A stretch of DNA of 64,000 nt from Chthoniobacteraceae bacterium. GTDB lineage: Bacteria; Verrucomicrobiota; Verrucomicrobiia; Chthoniobacterales; Chthoniobacteraceae. How positions within the stretch are numbered: position 1 is the first letter of the stretch; every line of letters starts with the position of its first letter. This document shows, piece after piece, positions 18,551-27,861 of this stretch. The DNA lies in NCBI GenBank assembly GCA_028293625.1, contig JAQGOL010000003.1, positions 1 to 64,000 of the forward strand. Direction: 5' to 3'. Made by a program: the position numbers and the translations under genes. The notes below the pieces were generated by a model, which was not told where the DNA came from, did no database searches, and saw only the letters and a program-made list of their open reading frames with translations.

Positions 18551-19453
18551 TTACTTTCCTTTATTTCGGAACGTTTTATGGCACGAAACGCAGCTCTGCC
18601 CCATTTGGTTAAAAGCGGTTTCCACCATGGAAAGCTCCGGCGGAGTGGAATAAAGCGCCTCCCGCAGCGCTTGCGAGGCACGTTCGGCTTGCGCCACTTT
18701 ATTTCGATAATCCTCGGGGCGCCCCGCGGTTTCTTCATTGCGAGCAAGTTCCCGAAAATGCTCCCAGAGAAGGGTGCTCGCTTCCGGGAGCCGGCCGCCG
18801 GGTGAAATGATCCAGCCGGTTTTGCGCGCTTCTTTCAGAAGATCAAACCGCAGATCGATCTCCACCATCAAGTCGACCAACGGCGCACTTTGACTCAGCT
18901 CGGGAAGCGCTCCAAGCCGTGCGATCTGCTCCAATGAGACCGGTTTAAATCCGCGCACCGCGTCATAAAGGCCGGGATACTCGGGCGCGGTGCCGGCCTG
19001 CTTCAGCCACTCCTCGGCCTGCGCCGGAGTCCAGCCGCCCGCCGCCTCGCATAAAATAGCCACCGCCGCAGGGCCGCGATGTTTCCCATGATGACAGTGG
19101 ACAAATAAAGGAGCCGGCAACGTGGCCGCCGCCTGGGCAAGTTGCGCGGCGCGGCCGGTCGGGACTCCGTCATAACCAAACGGCAAATGCACGTAGCGAA
19201 GTCCGAATCTGCGGGCTCTTTCCACATCGGGCTTGCTTCCATCCACACTGAGAACGGTTTTGATTCCGAGCCGGGCAAGCTCGGCAAACGCCGCATCGCT
19301 TTCCGGCTGCGATCCGGAAAAAATGCGATCCGTTACGCGGAACGCATTTTCAATTCCGGGCAGCTCAATCGGAACCGGGGCTCCAAAACTCGCCAGCCGA
19401 AAAAACAGCAAAGCCGCGGCGGGCGCTAAAAAGAATTTCAGTCCGATTTTCAT
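18551..19453 (-). CDS. Periplasmic dual-specificity-type phosphatase fused to a cytochrome c' domain
   Basis: The 300-residue protein has a signal peptide (1-24). Residues about 35-165 form a tyrosine/dual-specificity phosphatase fold with the P-loop HCHHGKHRG (Cys120, Arg126). Residues about 190-300 are mainly helical and end in CVSCH (288-292) within QSCVSCHKTFR, the C-terminal heme-attachment site of class II cytochromes (cytochrome c'). Heme c attachment requires the periplasm, in agreement with the signal peptide. A phosphatase and a heme domain in one chain suggests redox or gas control of dephosphorylation. The substrate is unknown. Confidence 0.87.
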   Translation of the reverse strand: MKIGLKFFLAPAAALLFFRLASFGAPVPIELPGIENAFRVTDRIFSGSQPESDAAFAELARLGIKTVLSVDGSKPDVERARRFGLRYVHLPFGYDGVPTGRAAQLAQAAATLPAPLFVHCHHGKHRGPAAVAILCEAAGGWTPAQAEEWLKQAGTAPEYPGLYDAVRGFKPVSLEQIARLGALPELSQSAPLVDLMVEIDLRFDLLKEARKTGWIISPGGRLPEASTLLWEHFRELARNEETAGRPEDYRNKVAQAERASQALREALYSTPPELSMVETAFNQMGQSCVSCHKTFRNKGK

Positions 19454-19570
19454 CCGATTAGCGCGCAGCGTAGTGAGCAGCCGCTGGATTGAAATGCCAT
19501 TTTCTTTCGTCCCGGACTCCCGCGTTTTTTACTGTCTGAATCCTTCGGATCCGCAAAAGTAGGAGCACCT

Positions 19571-20023
19571 ATGAAAATTGAAGGACTCAAAGGCTGTTAC
19601 GAAAAAACTCGGGGCATCTTCTATTTTGCGCGGATGTGCTCAAAGATTCGGCTCCAGGCGGAAGGCAAACTTCCCGAGGATTACGGCCCAATGCTTGGCG
19701 ATGGATTTGATGGGCGGACCTGCCGTTATCTCTCGGTGCAATATGACGCCGTTAAAGAGTTTGTGCTCTCGGGTTGGTCGGACGAAGAAGTCCTTGAATG
19801 GTGTATGGAAAACGGCCGGCGCCTCACTTCGGAACAGATCCTTATTTATAACAGTTTCATGAGCAAACGCGGCTGGCGCGATGATGAAACCGCGGAATAT
19901 ATCCCGGCGGCCATCAAGGAATACGGCCTCACAAACAGCACGGATATTGTGACGGACTTTGATCTGATTGAGATGGATGAAGGCCGATGGTATCCGGAAA
20001 TGTGGCGCGACGCCTGGAAGTAA
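19571..20023 (+). CDS. DUF5069 domain-containing protein
   Basis: The 150-residue cytoplasmic protein has a strong ribosome site (AGGAG, 6-base spacing). Its sequence (KTRGIFYFARMCSKIRL, GFDGRTCRYLSVQYDAV, WCMENGRR) matches the DUF5069 family, which is common in Verrucomicrobia and related bacteria. No catalytic residues are established. It slightly overlaps the possible start of the MFS transporter gene. Confidence 0.85.
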   Translation: MKIEGLKGCYEKTRGIFYFARMCSKIRLQAEGKLPEDYGPMLGDGFDGRTCRYLSVQYDAVKEFVLSGWSDEEVLEWCMENGRRLTSEQILIYNSFMSKRGWRDDETAEYIPAAIKEYGLTNSTDIVTDFDLIEMDEGRWYPEMWRDAWK

Positions 20024-21270
20024 CCAACCCGTTTATCCGCCATTCCTCAATTTTGAATCATTCCTCCTCCGAAGAGCCCGCTTTTCTCAAGCAATCAACT
20101 ATCTGGGTAATGGCCATCACGGTTGGCGTCAATGTTGCCAACATTTATTATGCGCAACCGCTTCTCGCCAGTATCGGCCGCGCATTTAATCTCTCCGTCG
20201 CGCGGGTTGGAGCGATTGCAATGCTTAGCCAGGCCGGTACTGCGGTTGGTATGTTTTTGTTTGTCCCCCTCGGCGACAAGTTCGAACGGCGCGCTCTGAT
20301 TCTCACGCTGCTGACAGGCTCCTTTTTTTCCCTGCTGCTGGTGGCCACCGCCCGCAATGCAATCTGGCTCGGAACCGCGAGTTTTTTGGTCGGCGTTTTC
20401 GCTGCCAATGTCCATGTGGTGGTTCCTTTTGCCGCGCACCTTGCTTCGCCGCAACAACGAGGCCGGGTGATCGGGACCGTGGTGGGTGGAATTTTGATGG
20501 GCGTACTGCTTGCGCGCACGTTCAGCGGCTCGGTTGGCGCGCTCCTTGGATGGCGCGCCGTTTACGCGATTGCCGCCGGCGCCATGCTGGTTCTCGCGGC
20601 GCTTGTCAGGAAAAAACTTCCTGTCAGCCGGCCTGATTCGCCTCTCTCGTGGGTGAACCTGATGCGTTCCACGTTGCAGCTCGTGCGCCAGCACGCCGTC
20701 CTGCGCGAATCCGCATTGTTGGGAGCCCTCTTTTTCGCGGCGTTCAGCGCCTTCTGGACAACGCTCGTTTTCTTTCTTGGCGAACCTCCCTACCATTTCC
20801 AAAACGCAGGCGCCACCGCCGGCCTGTTCGGATTGGTCGGTGCCGTGGGCGCCGCAGGAGCTCCCACCATCGGACATCTTGCCGACAAGCATGGACCGCG
20901 TTTCACCATTCAAATCGCGCTCTGGCTCGCCCTCGCCTCATTCATTCTTCTGGGGGTCGCCGGCCATCATCTTGCGGGCCTCATTGTCGGAGTCATCCTC
21001 ATGGACTTAAGCGTCCAAAGCGGGCACGTCTCCAACCAGACACGGATCTATCGTATCGACCCGGGCGCGCGCAGCCGGCTCAATATGGTTTACATGTTCT
21101 GTTACTTCATCGGTGGCGGACTCGGCTCTTATCTCGGCGCGCTCTGCTGGCATTGGGCACGATGGAATGGCGTCTGCGGCCTCGCTTGCCTGCTGCTTTT
21201 AAGCGCGTTGATTGTCGAAGCGATGCATCGGCAGCCGGCAAAAAAGGCGTTGGTCCTGCAAAGGGAATGA
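19987..21270 (+). CDS. MFS transporter (DHA1-like)
   Basis: The protein has up to 427 residues and 12 predicted membrane helices. The loop 2-3 motif is FVPLGDKFERRALIL, related to the MFS motif GxLxDRxGRR. It is a proton-coupled exporter-type permease; the substrate is unknown. The first 40 residues before STIWVMAITVGVNVANIYYAQPLL are not hydrophobic. The ATG at 19987 overlaps DUF5069 by 37 bases; a TTG at 20053 or the ATG at 20110 are alternatives. The next gene, hpnA-like, starts 43 bases downstream. Confidence 0.87.
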   Translation: MVSGNVARRLEVTNPFIRHSSILNHSSSEEPAFLKQSTIWVMAITVGVNVANIYYAQPLLASIGRAFNLSVARVGAIAMLSQAGTAVGMFLFVPLGDKFERRALILTLLTGSFFSLLLVATARNAIWLGTASFLVGVFAANVHVVVPFAAHLASPQQRGRVIGTVVGGILMGVLLARTFSGSVGALLGWRAVYAIAAGAMLVLAALVRKKLPVSRPDSPLSWVNLMRSTLQLVRQHAVLRESALLGALFFAAFSAFWTTLVFFLGEPPYHFQNAGATAGLFGLVGAVGAAGAPTIGHLADKHGPRFTIQIALWLALASFILLGVAGHHLAGLIVGVILMDLSVQSGHVSNQTRIYRIDPGARSRLNMVYMFCYFIGGGLGSYLGALCWHWARWNGVCGLACLLLLSALIVEAMHRQPAKKALVLQRE

Positions 21271-21313
21271 ACAATCCTACGGACATCAGGAAGTCCGGCC
21301 GCGAAGCGTCACC

Positions 21314-22390
21314 ATGCAATCGATCGCAGCGTTCTTCCGCGGACAAAAAACCTGTGTAACCGGCGCATCCGGGTTTGTCGGCTGGCATGTCGCACAGCAA
21401 CTCATTGAGTCGGGAGCAAAGGTCCAGGCACTGATCCGGCCCGGCAGCTGCCGGGATATCCCTGGCGGAATGGAAAACTTCGCATGGATCGAGGGAGATC
21501 TGCGCCGGCGCGATTCGCTTGACCAGGCGCTCCGCGGGTGCCGGTACCTTTTTCATGTCGCGGGCGATTACCGGTTCTGGACAAAAGATCCGCGGGAACT
21601 TTTTTCCAATAATGTCGATGGAACCGCAAACATTCTTGAAGCCGCCAGGAAACACGGCATCGAGAAGATCGTCTACACGAGCACCGTGGGGATTCTTCAA
21701 AAAAATCCGTCCGGCCAGCTTGCGGAAGAGAAACGGCTTGCCTGTGAGGCTGATTTGAAAGGCCCATACAAACGGTCCAAATTTCAGGCTTATCTCGCTG
21801 TCAAAACGCGCACGGATGCCGGCTGGCCCATTGTCACGGCCCTGCCGACCGCGCCGATCGGGCCGCGTGATCTAAAACCGACGCCGACCGGCGCCATTAT
21901 CGTCCGCCTCCTCAACGGCAGGATCCCGATGCTTGCACGAACCGGGCTTAATTTTGTCGATGTCAGACAATGCGCGCGCGGCCATTTGCTCGCGCTGATG
22001 CACGGAGAAATCGGAGAGCGTTATCTGCTGGGCGGAATCAACCTCTGGCTCGCGGAGTTTTTCCAGATGCTTCAGCCTTATACGCCGCACTCGATCCCGC
22101 GTCATTATTCGCCGCACTGGCTGAGTCACATTGCCGCTTGCGTCAGTGAATTGGCTGCCGCGCGCTGGACCGGCAAGGAACCATTTGTCACCCGCGAATC
22201 GGTCGGAATGTCGATTGGCCCGCATTTTTCAACCAGCGCCAAAGCTGAGCGCGAACTCGGCTACATTTCCGGCTCGATCGACAACGCTGTTCGAGATGCG
22301 GTCGAATATTTTCACATGCGCGGCCTTGCCCCGGCGGCCAGGATTGATCGATTCCGTCGCATTGAGCCGGATCGCATCCAGGTCAGGTAA
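21314..22390 (+). CDS. hpnA: NAD-dependent epimerase/dehydratase, hopanoid-associated sugar epimerase (HpnA-like)
   Basis: The start at ATG 21314 gives 358 residues; an in-frame ATG at 21212 lies inside the MFS gene. The Rossmann motif GASGFVG is near residue 15, and the active-site Tyr/Lys occur in GPYKRSKFQAY. TALPTAPIGPRDLKPTPTG is typical of the HpnA group of short-chain dehydrogenases. HpnA proteins are linked to hopanoid side-chain synthesis, but no squalene-hopene cyclase is in this window, so the assignment rests on sequence alone. Confidence 0.82.
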   Translation: MQSIAAFFRGQKTCVTGASGFVGWHVAQQLIESGAKVQALIRPGSCRDIPGGMENFAWIEGDLRRRDSLDQALRGCRYLFHVAGDYRFWTKDPRELFSNNVDGTANILEAARKHGIEKIVYTSTVGILQKNPSGQLAEEKRLACEADLKGPYKRSKFQAYLAVKTRTDAGWPIVTALPTAPIGPRDLKPTPTGAIIVRLLNGRIPMLARTGLNFVDVRQCARGHLLALMHGEIGERYLLGGINLWLAEFFQMLQPYTPHSIPRHYSPHWLSHIAACVSELAAARWTGKEPFVTRESVGMSIGPHFSTSAKAERELGYISGSIDNAVRDAVEYFHMRGLAPAARIDRFRRIEPDRIQVR

Positions 22391-22444
22391 GGCAATGCGA
22401 ATACCGGCCCAAGCCATCTCCTGGCCCGGCCGATGAGGATCGAT

Positions 22445-23413
22445 TCACCGCTCCCCGGACGCATCCTTCTGGAAAAGGGCGGCTCCTTTCTGCAGTTGAC
22501 GCATCATCACGGTGCCGGCGCCCGACCGCTCCACCCCGCGCAACGAAGCGAGGCTTGCCGAGGAGAGCAAATCGCCGCGCCAGACCAAAGTAGCCGCTGA
22601 GTTCCCGATCTGCACCGGCCAGAACTCGAAAAACGTGAGGTGCACAAAAAAACCGCCCGTGGCAAAATAATTGATGTCGACTCCCTGCCATCCGCCGGCG
22701 TTGGCGCGGCCGTAGAGGGCGCCCAGGCTGACGTGCGCGTCGCCTTCAACTTCAAACATATCCCAATAGAGCGACGGTGTGATACCGCCTCCTCCCAGCG
22801 GCGTGCCGGCAATGAGCCCCGCGAAACGCGCCCGGATCTTCGATTGCTCGCCAAGCATGGTGGCGGCTTCCGCGCTCGCGCGCACCTGTCCGTTCTCATA
22901 CGGCGCCTGTTTTGCCAGCCCGCCCGAGACGAATGCCGTCGCGCGTTGCGCCAGCAGCTTGCTCCAAACCGCGCCAATGGCAGCTTCGCCTTCCACTCCG
23001 GAAAACTTTTGCGCCTCCGACGCGCCGATCTGAAAGTGATTTGGCTCCATCTTCTGACTCGCTTCGATGAAATTTGCGGGAGCCGTCGCGATCTTCGTGA
23101 AATTGTCGACCCCGGGTTTTAATGAGACGCTTCCCTGAAGATAAACCTTCAATTGCGGATGCCTCACCGCGTCCCAATGCTTTAAGAGCTCAACGGTTTT
23201 TGAGAGAGGCGCCTCGACGATATAACACGCCTGTACCGAGAGATGCCGCGCATTGCTCATAGCCGGACTGCGCGCCGTGACGACTTTGCCTTTTGCCAAT
23301 TCCTCAAGATCGATTTTCGGGAAAGCCGAAAACTCCCCAAGTTCCGCAACCGGCTCGGCCGACAAGCTTTTTGAAACGACCAAAAGCGTGAGAAACAGAA
23401 AAGACCGGATCAT
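22445..23413 (-). CDS. Secreted protein of unknown function
   Basis: The 322-residue protein has a signal peptide (MIRSFLFLTLLVVSKSLSA, cleavage near 19) and is otherwise soluble. Residues 60-120 (CYIVEAPLSKTVELLKHWD...LKVYLQGSV) vaguely recall a START/SRPBCC-type lipid-binding opening, but I cannot support it. The gene is convergent with the hpnA-like gene and points away from the ABC transporter. No function is assigned. Confidence 0.75.
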   Translation of the reverse strand: MIRSFLFLTLLVVSKSLSAEPVAELGEFSAFPKIDLEELAKGKVVTARSPAMSNARHLSVQACYIVEAPLSKTVELLKHWDAVRHPQLKVYLQGSVSLKPGVDNFTKIATAPANFIEASQKMEPNHFQIGASEAQKFSGVEGEAAIGAVWSKLLAQRATAFVSGGLAKQAPYENGQVRASAEAATMLGEQSKIRARFAGLIAGTPLGGGGITPSLYWDMFEVEGDAHVSLGALYGRANAGGWQGVDINYFATGGFFVHLTFFEFWPVQIGNSAATLVWRGDLLSSASLASLRGVERSGAGTVMMRQLQKGAALFQKDASGER

Positions 23414-23523
23414 CTCGCTTCAATAAAGTTGGCGGCGCACTCTTGTCACGTCCGATGCGGGTTCACTGAATAACTTGCTTCGCTTCATCAGTCGCTTTAG
23501 CTCTACGACCCCGAATTTTTGCC

Positions 23524-24489
23524 ATGTCCGAACCGGTTATTCAACTGAGCACCCTTTCGAAACATTATGGCGATACACTCGCCGTCAATGAGCTCTCCCT
23601 TTCCATTGCAAGGGGCAATATCTTCGGATTCCTCGGTGCCAACGGCGCGGGAAAAACCACGACCATCCGGATGCTTTGCGGCCTGACCAAGCCAAGCACG
23701 GGGTCGGGCTTGATCACCGGCAAGGATGTCTGGAAAGAACGCAATAACATCCGGTCCCAATTTGGCTACGTCGCCCAGAAATTCAGTCTCTACCCGGATC
23801 TGACCGTGGCGGAAAATCTCCAGTTTTTTGGCGGTGCCTGCCGGGTGGCGCCCGGATTGCTGCGGGAACGCGTCACCGAGCTTTTGCGTCAGACCGATTT
23901 GGAAGGCAAACGCCACGCCACAGCCGGGAGCCTTTCGGGCGGAATGAAACAGCTCCTTGCCCTGGCATGCGCCCTCGTGCATCGGCCTTCGATCCTTTTT
24001 CTCGATGAACCGACTTCCGGACTTGATCCCGTTAATCGGCAACAACTCTGGAACCTGCTCTACAGCCTTAGCAGCGATGGGACGACCATCTTCGTCACCA
24101 CCCATTACATGGATGAGGCTGAACGCTGCACGGACGTCGGTTTTTTACACAAGGGCAAATTGCTCGTCAAAGAATCGCCTCGCAATCTCAAGCGCAGTTT
24201 CACCGGGCGCCTGCTTGAAATGAACGTGGAACCGGTCATGCCCGCACTCGCGGCGCTGCGCCAGGTGCCCGGTGTCCTCGGCGCCTCCCTGCGAAGCGGA
24301 CGGATCCGGATTTATTCCGCCGTGGCCGAACAGCTCGTTGCCGATTGGACCCGCGCGTGGCCTTTCCCTGATTTCCAATGGCTCGGCCACGAATGGGGCG
24401 ACGCCGACATGGAGGATGTTTTCAGTGCTTACTCGCAGGATTACCACCAGATCCTGACCCCGCGGGCAGAACAAAGGGAACAACCATGA
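23524..24489 (+). CDS. ABC transporter ATP-binding protein (drug/ABC-2 export type)
   Basis: The 321-residue protein has a Walker A GANGAGKTT (near 38), Q-loop GYVAQKFSLY, signature LSGGMKQ and Walker B ILFLDEPTSGLD. The H-loop is VTTHYMDEAERC. The sequence groups with ATPases of ABC-2 exporters (YbhF/CcmA-like). It overlaps the permease gene by ATGA, so the two subunits are translated together. Substrate unknown. Confidence 0.93.
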   Translation: MSEPVIQLSTLSKHYGDTLAVNELSLSIARGNIFGFLGANGAGKTTTIRMLCGLTKPSTGSGLITGKDVWKERNNIRSQFGYVAQKFSLYPDLTVAENLQFFGGACRVAPGLLRERVTELLRQTDLEGKRHATAGSLSGGMKQLLALACALVHRPSILFLDEPTSGLDPVNRQQLWNLLYSLSSDGTTIFVTTHYMDEAERCTDVGFLHKGKLLVKESPRNLKRSFTGRLLEMNVEPVMPALAALRQVPGVLGASLRSGRIRIYSAVAEQLVADWTRAWPFPDFQWLGHEWGDADMEDVFSAYSQDYHQILTPRAEQREQP

Positions 24490-25670
24490 TTGCAGCCATC
24501 CATGCGACTTTGAGTGTCGCTTACAAGGAGTTCCTCCACATCGTGCGCGATTGGCGGATTATGTTGCTGCTGCTCATTTTGCCGCCGTTTTTCACCCTGC
24601 TTTTCGGACACGCCTTCGAAGCCGGCGCGATCACGGGGGTGCCGGCGGTTTTGTGCGATATCGATCAAAGCGCCGAGAGCGGCAAGCTGGCGGCTATCGT
24701 GCGGCCAAAGGAAACCCTGCAATGGCGCACGCCGGTGAATACGCTTTCAGCCACCCCCGACCTCCTGCGGCAAGGGGTCAAAGCGATGCTGGTGATTCCG
24801 GCCGGCTGGGGACGCAGTTTAAAAGAAGGCACGCCGATTCCATTGCGATTGATCCTCGATGGCAGCGACACCAGTTCGGCTTCCTATATCGAAGGCGTCA
24901 TGCACGAGTCGCTCGGGGAATTTCAACTCGCGCAACGTCAGGATATTATTGATAACCTGCCCGAGAGCGTCCTCGAACTGGGCCAGGAACTTCCCATGGA
25001 AGTGCGTAAACAACTCGTTTCCCTGATGGAACCGTGGACGCTTCAGAGCGAGATTCTTTACAACCCCAAGCTGCGTTTCATTGAGTTTGTCGTCCCTGGA
25101 ATCATCGGGCTCATCCTGCAATTGCTCACCGTGACGCTGATGGCGTGCACCATCACGCGCGAGCGCGAATCCGGCACGTTCTCGCAACTCATGGTGACAT
25201 CGCTGCGGCGCGGGGAGATCGTCGTTGGAAAAGTGCTCCCTTACCTCGGCATCTCGTGCATCCTGATCGCAATGACGATCGCCGTCGTCTATTTCCATTT
25301 TGATGTCGCTTTCAGGCAGCCGGCCGTCCTGGCCCTCATTTGCCTGCTTTTTCTCCTTAGTTCCCTCGGCCTCGGCCTGCTGATCTCCTCCTTCTGCAAT
25401 ACCCAGACACAGGCCATCCAGTTTGCGGTTTTTTATCTGTTACCAGTGTTTCCGCTCTCAGGCGCGTTTGCCTCCCTTGATGCCCTGCCGGCCAATATCC
25501 GGTTTATCGCGCAGACCTTCCCGCTTACTCATTTCTGTCATGCGTTCCGTTTGATCAACATGCAGAACGCAAGCCTCGACTACATCGCGGGAGATCTGAT
25601 TTTCCTGACTTTGGCGGCGATCGTGACATGTGGAGGCGCCGGTTTGCTCCTGAGCCGGCAGACGGATTAG
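24486..25670 (+). CDS. ABC-2 type transporter permease
   Basis: The start at ATG 24486 overlaps the upstream stop codon and gives 394 residues. The layout is the YbhS/YbhR type: one N-terminal helix, a large extracytoplasmic domain (about 45-170), then five C-terminal helices. The conserved RERESGTFSQLMVTSLRRGEIVVGKVLPY segment is near residue 220. It should dimerise and work with the preceding ATPase to export a hydrophobic compound. No membrane-fusion gene is adjacent. Confidence 0.92.
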   Translation: MIAAIHATLSVAYKEFLHIVRDWRIMLLLLILPPFFTLLFGHAFEAGAITGVPAVLCDIDQSAESGKLAAIVRPKETLQWRTPVNTLSATPDLLRQGVKAMLVIPAGWGRSLKEGTPIPLRLILDGSDTSSASYIEGVMHESLGEFQLAQRQDIIDNLPESVLELGQELPMEVRKQLVSLMEPWTLQSEILYNPKLRFIEFVVPGIIGLILQLLTVTLMACTITRERESGTFSQLMVTSLRRGEIVVGKVLPYLGISCILIAMTIAVVYFHFDVAFRQPAVLALICLLFLLSSLGLGLLISSFCNTQTQAIQFAVFYLLPVFPLSGAFASLDALPANIRFIAQTFPLTHFCHAFRLINMQNASLDYIAGDLIFLTLAAIVTCGGAGLLLSRQTD

Positions 25671-25731
25671 CCGTCACCCTAAGGGCCGGGGTCGTTCATG
25701 GTTATCCTTGCGGCAATGCGCCGCCCCTTCC

Positions 25732-27861
25732 ATGAACCTAACGCACATCGCAAGCTGCCTGCTGACATTGTGCATCGTCAAAGCGTTTGCCGAGGATCCG
25801 GCCGCCCAGTTTGAACGCGAGGTGCGGCCGCTTTTAAAACAGCACTGCTTTGAATGCCACGGACCCGACAAACAAAAGGGCGGCCTGCGTCTGGATCAAA
25901 AAGAGGCATTGCTCCACGGAGGCGACTCGGAGGAACCGGCCATTCTCCCCGGGAAAAGTGGCGCTAGCCTCCTGATAAAACGCACGTTGTCACACGATGC
26001 CGACGACGTGATGCCGCCCAAAGGCAAGCGCCTTGAACCGGCCGAGATCGCATCGCTTCAGACCTGGATCGATGCCGGGGCGCACTGGCCTGCTTCCGGT
26101 AACGCGGAATTACCGGGCGCTCCCGCCCGCGGCATGACCGTCACCGATCACGACCGGCAATTTTGGGCATTTCAAGCGCCCCGGACAACCGACCCCGTTT
26201 ACGAAGGAACCTGGCCGCGTCAAAAGCTCGATTATTTCGTTGGCGCACGGTTGCGGGAACACGGGTTGGAGCCGACCGGCGAGACCTCGCGCAACGCCTT
26301 TATTCGCCGGGTCACATTTGACATCACGGGGCTGCCACCCACTCCGGATGAGGTTGATCACTTTCTGAACGATAAAAGCTCGAATGCCCATGAACGCGTT
26401 GTTGAGCGACTGCTGGGATCGCCGCAATTTGGCGAACGCATGGCCAGCATGTGGCTTCCCTTGGCGCGCTTTGGGGAGGATCAGGCGCATCAGGTAGGCG
26501 ATGACACGAAGTTCTTTTATCCCAACGCCCATCTTTACCGCGCATGGGTGATCGATGCTTTCAATCGCGATCTTCCCTACGACCAGTTTCTCAAACTTCA
26601 ACTCGCCGCTGATCGCATTCCCGGAACCGCCCCCGCCGATCAGGCCGCGCTCGGATTCCTCGGCCTCGGGCCCAAATACTACAACCGCAACCAGCTCGAG
26701 GTCATGGCAGATGAATGGGAGGATCGCGTCGACACGGTCACCCGGACGATGCTCGGCCTCACGGTGGCTTGCGCGCGGTGCCATGATCATAAATTTGATC
26801 CCATCACCACCGCGGATTACCATGCGCTGGCCGGCGTTTTTGCCAGTACCCAAATGGTTAACAAAACCCTTGGCGGCTTGGTTGAGAAAGAGAACGTCAA
26901 GGCGGAGGAGATGCAGCCCGACACGATGCACATCGTCCAGGAAGGCGAAGTCCAAAATCTCAACGTTTTTATTCGAGGCAACGTGACCCGAAAGGGGGCG
27001 CTGATCCCGCGGCGGTTTATTGAAGTGCTCGGAGGCGAGACTTCATTTGCTGATGGCAGCGGACGCCGCGAATTGGCCGAGGCGATCGCGAGCCGCGCCA
27101 ATCCCCTCACCGCCCGCGTTATCGTCAACCGGATCTGGGCCCAGTTTTTTGCCCAGCCCCTCGTCTCCACTCCAAGCAACTTCGGACATTCCGGCGCGCT
27201 CCCTTCCAATCGCGAACTACTCGACGATCTCGCCGTCCGTTTTATGGAACACGGCTGGTCGATCAAATCGTTGGTCCGCGAAATCGCCCTCTCCTCCACC
27301 TATCGCCAGGGCTCCGGCGCGCCACCCGTCGTTACGGCGGCCGATCCCTCCAATGAATGGCTTGGCCGAATGAACCGGCGGCGCCTTACCGTTGAGCAGT
27401 GGAGGGATGCCGTGCTCGCGGTTTCCGGTGAATTGGCGGACGCACCAGGGGCAAAATCGAGGGATCTTGACGAGGCGACAAATCGCCTGCGCACGGTCTA
27501 CGCCCGGATCAGCCGCCTGAAACTGAACGACATCCTGATGCAGTTTGATTACCCCGATGCCAACGTGCATGCGGAAAAACGCTCGGTCACCACCACGCCG
27601 ATGCAAAAGCTTTTTGTTTTAAACAGCCCTTTTATCCAACGCTATGCCGGCACGCTCGCCGCCCGGCTCCAAGGCACCGCCGAGATGGATACCGATCGCG
27701 TGACGGCCGCTTACCTCCTCCTGTTCAGCCGCGAGCCCGATGTTGAAGAACGCGATCTTGCCCTCCGTTTTTTACTCAAACCGAACACGGCGGAAATGAC
27801 CCAATGGGAGCGCTACGCCCAGTTGCTTCTTGCCTCAAACGAAATGCTTTATGTGGACTGA
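25732..27861 (+). CDS. DUF1549/DUF1553 protein with planctomycete-type cytochrome c domain
   Basis: The start at ATG 25732 gives 709 residues with a signal peptide (1-21). The cytochrome domain has CFECHG near residue 39 followed by GGLRLDQKEALLHGG, which is typical of planctomycete cytochrome C. DUF1549 (about 160-370, with a second CARCHDHKFDP motif) and DUF1553 (about 435-690, with NRIWAQFF and STYRQ) follow. These proteins are abundant in Planctomycetes and Verrucomicrobia and pair with DUF1501 genes, as here. They are suspected to act in redox steps of polysaccharide breakdown, which is not proven. The gene overlaps its partner. Confidence 0.92.
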   Translation: MNLTHIASCLLTLCIVKAFAEDPAAQFEREVRPLLKQHCFECHGPDKQKGGLRLDQKEALLHGGDSEEPAILPGKSGASLLIKRTLSHDADDVMPPKGKRLEPAEIASLQTWIDAGAHWPASGNAELPGAPARGMTVTDHDRQFWAFQAPRTTDPVYEGTWPRQKLDYFVGARLREHGLEPTGETSRNAFIRRVTFDITGLPPTPDEVDHFLNDKSSNAHERVVERLLGSPQFGERMASMWLPLARFGEDQAHQVGDDTKFFYPNAHLYRAWVIDAFNRDLPYDQFLKLQLAADRIPGTAPADQAALGFLGLGPKYYNRNQLEVMADEWEDRVDTVTRTMLGLTVACARCHDHKFDPITTADYHALAGVFASTQMVNKTLGGLVEKENVKAEEMQPDTMHIVQEGEVQNLNVFIRGNVTRKGALIPRRFIEVLGGETSFADGSGRRELAEAIASRANPLTARVIVNRIWAQFFAQPLVSTPSNFGHSGALPSNRELLDDLAVRFMEHGWSIKSLVREIALSSTYRQGSGAPPVVTAADPSNEWLGRMNRRRLTVEQWRDAVLAVSGELADAPGAKSRDLDEATNRLRTVYARISRLKLNDILMQFDYPDANVHAEKRSVTTTPMQKLFVLNSPFIQRYAGTLAARLQGTAEMDTDRVTAAYLLLFSREPDVEERDLALRFLLKPNTAEMTQWERYAQLLLASNEMLYVD

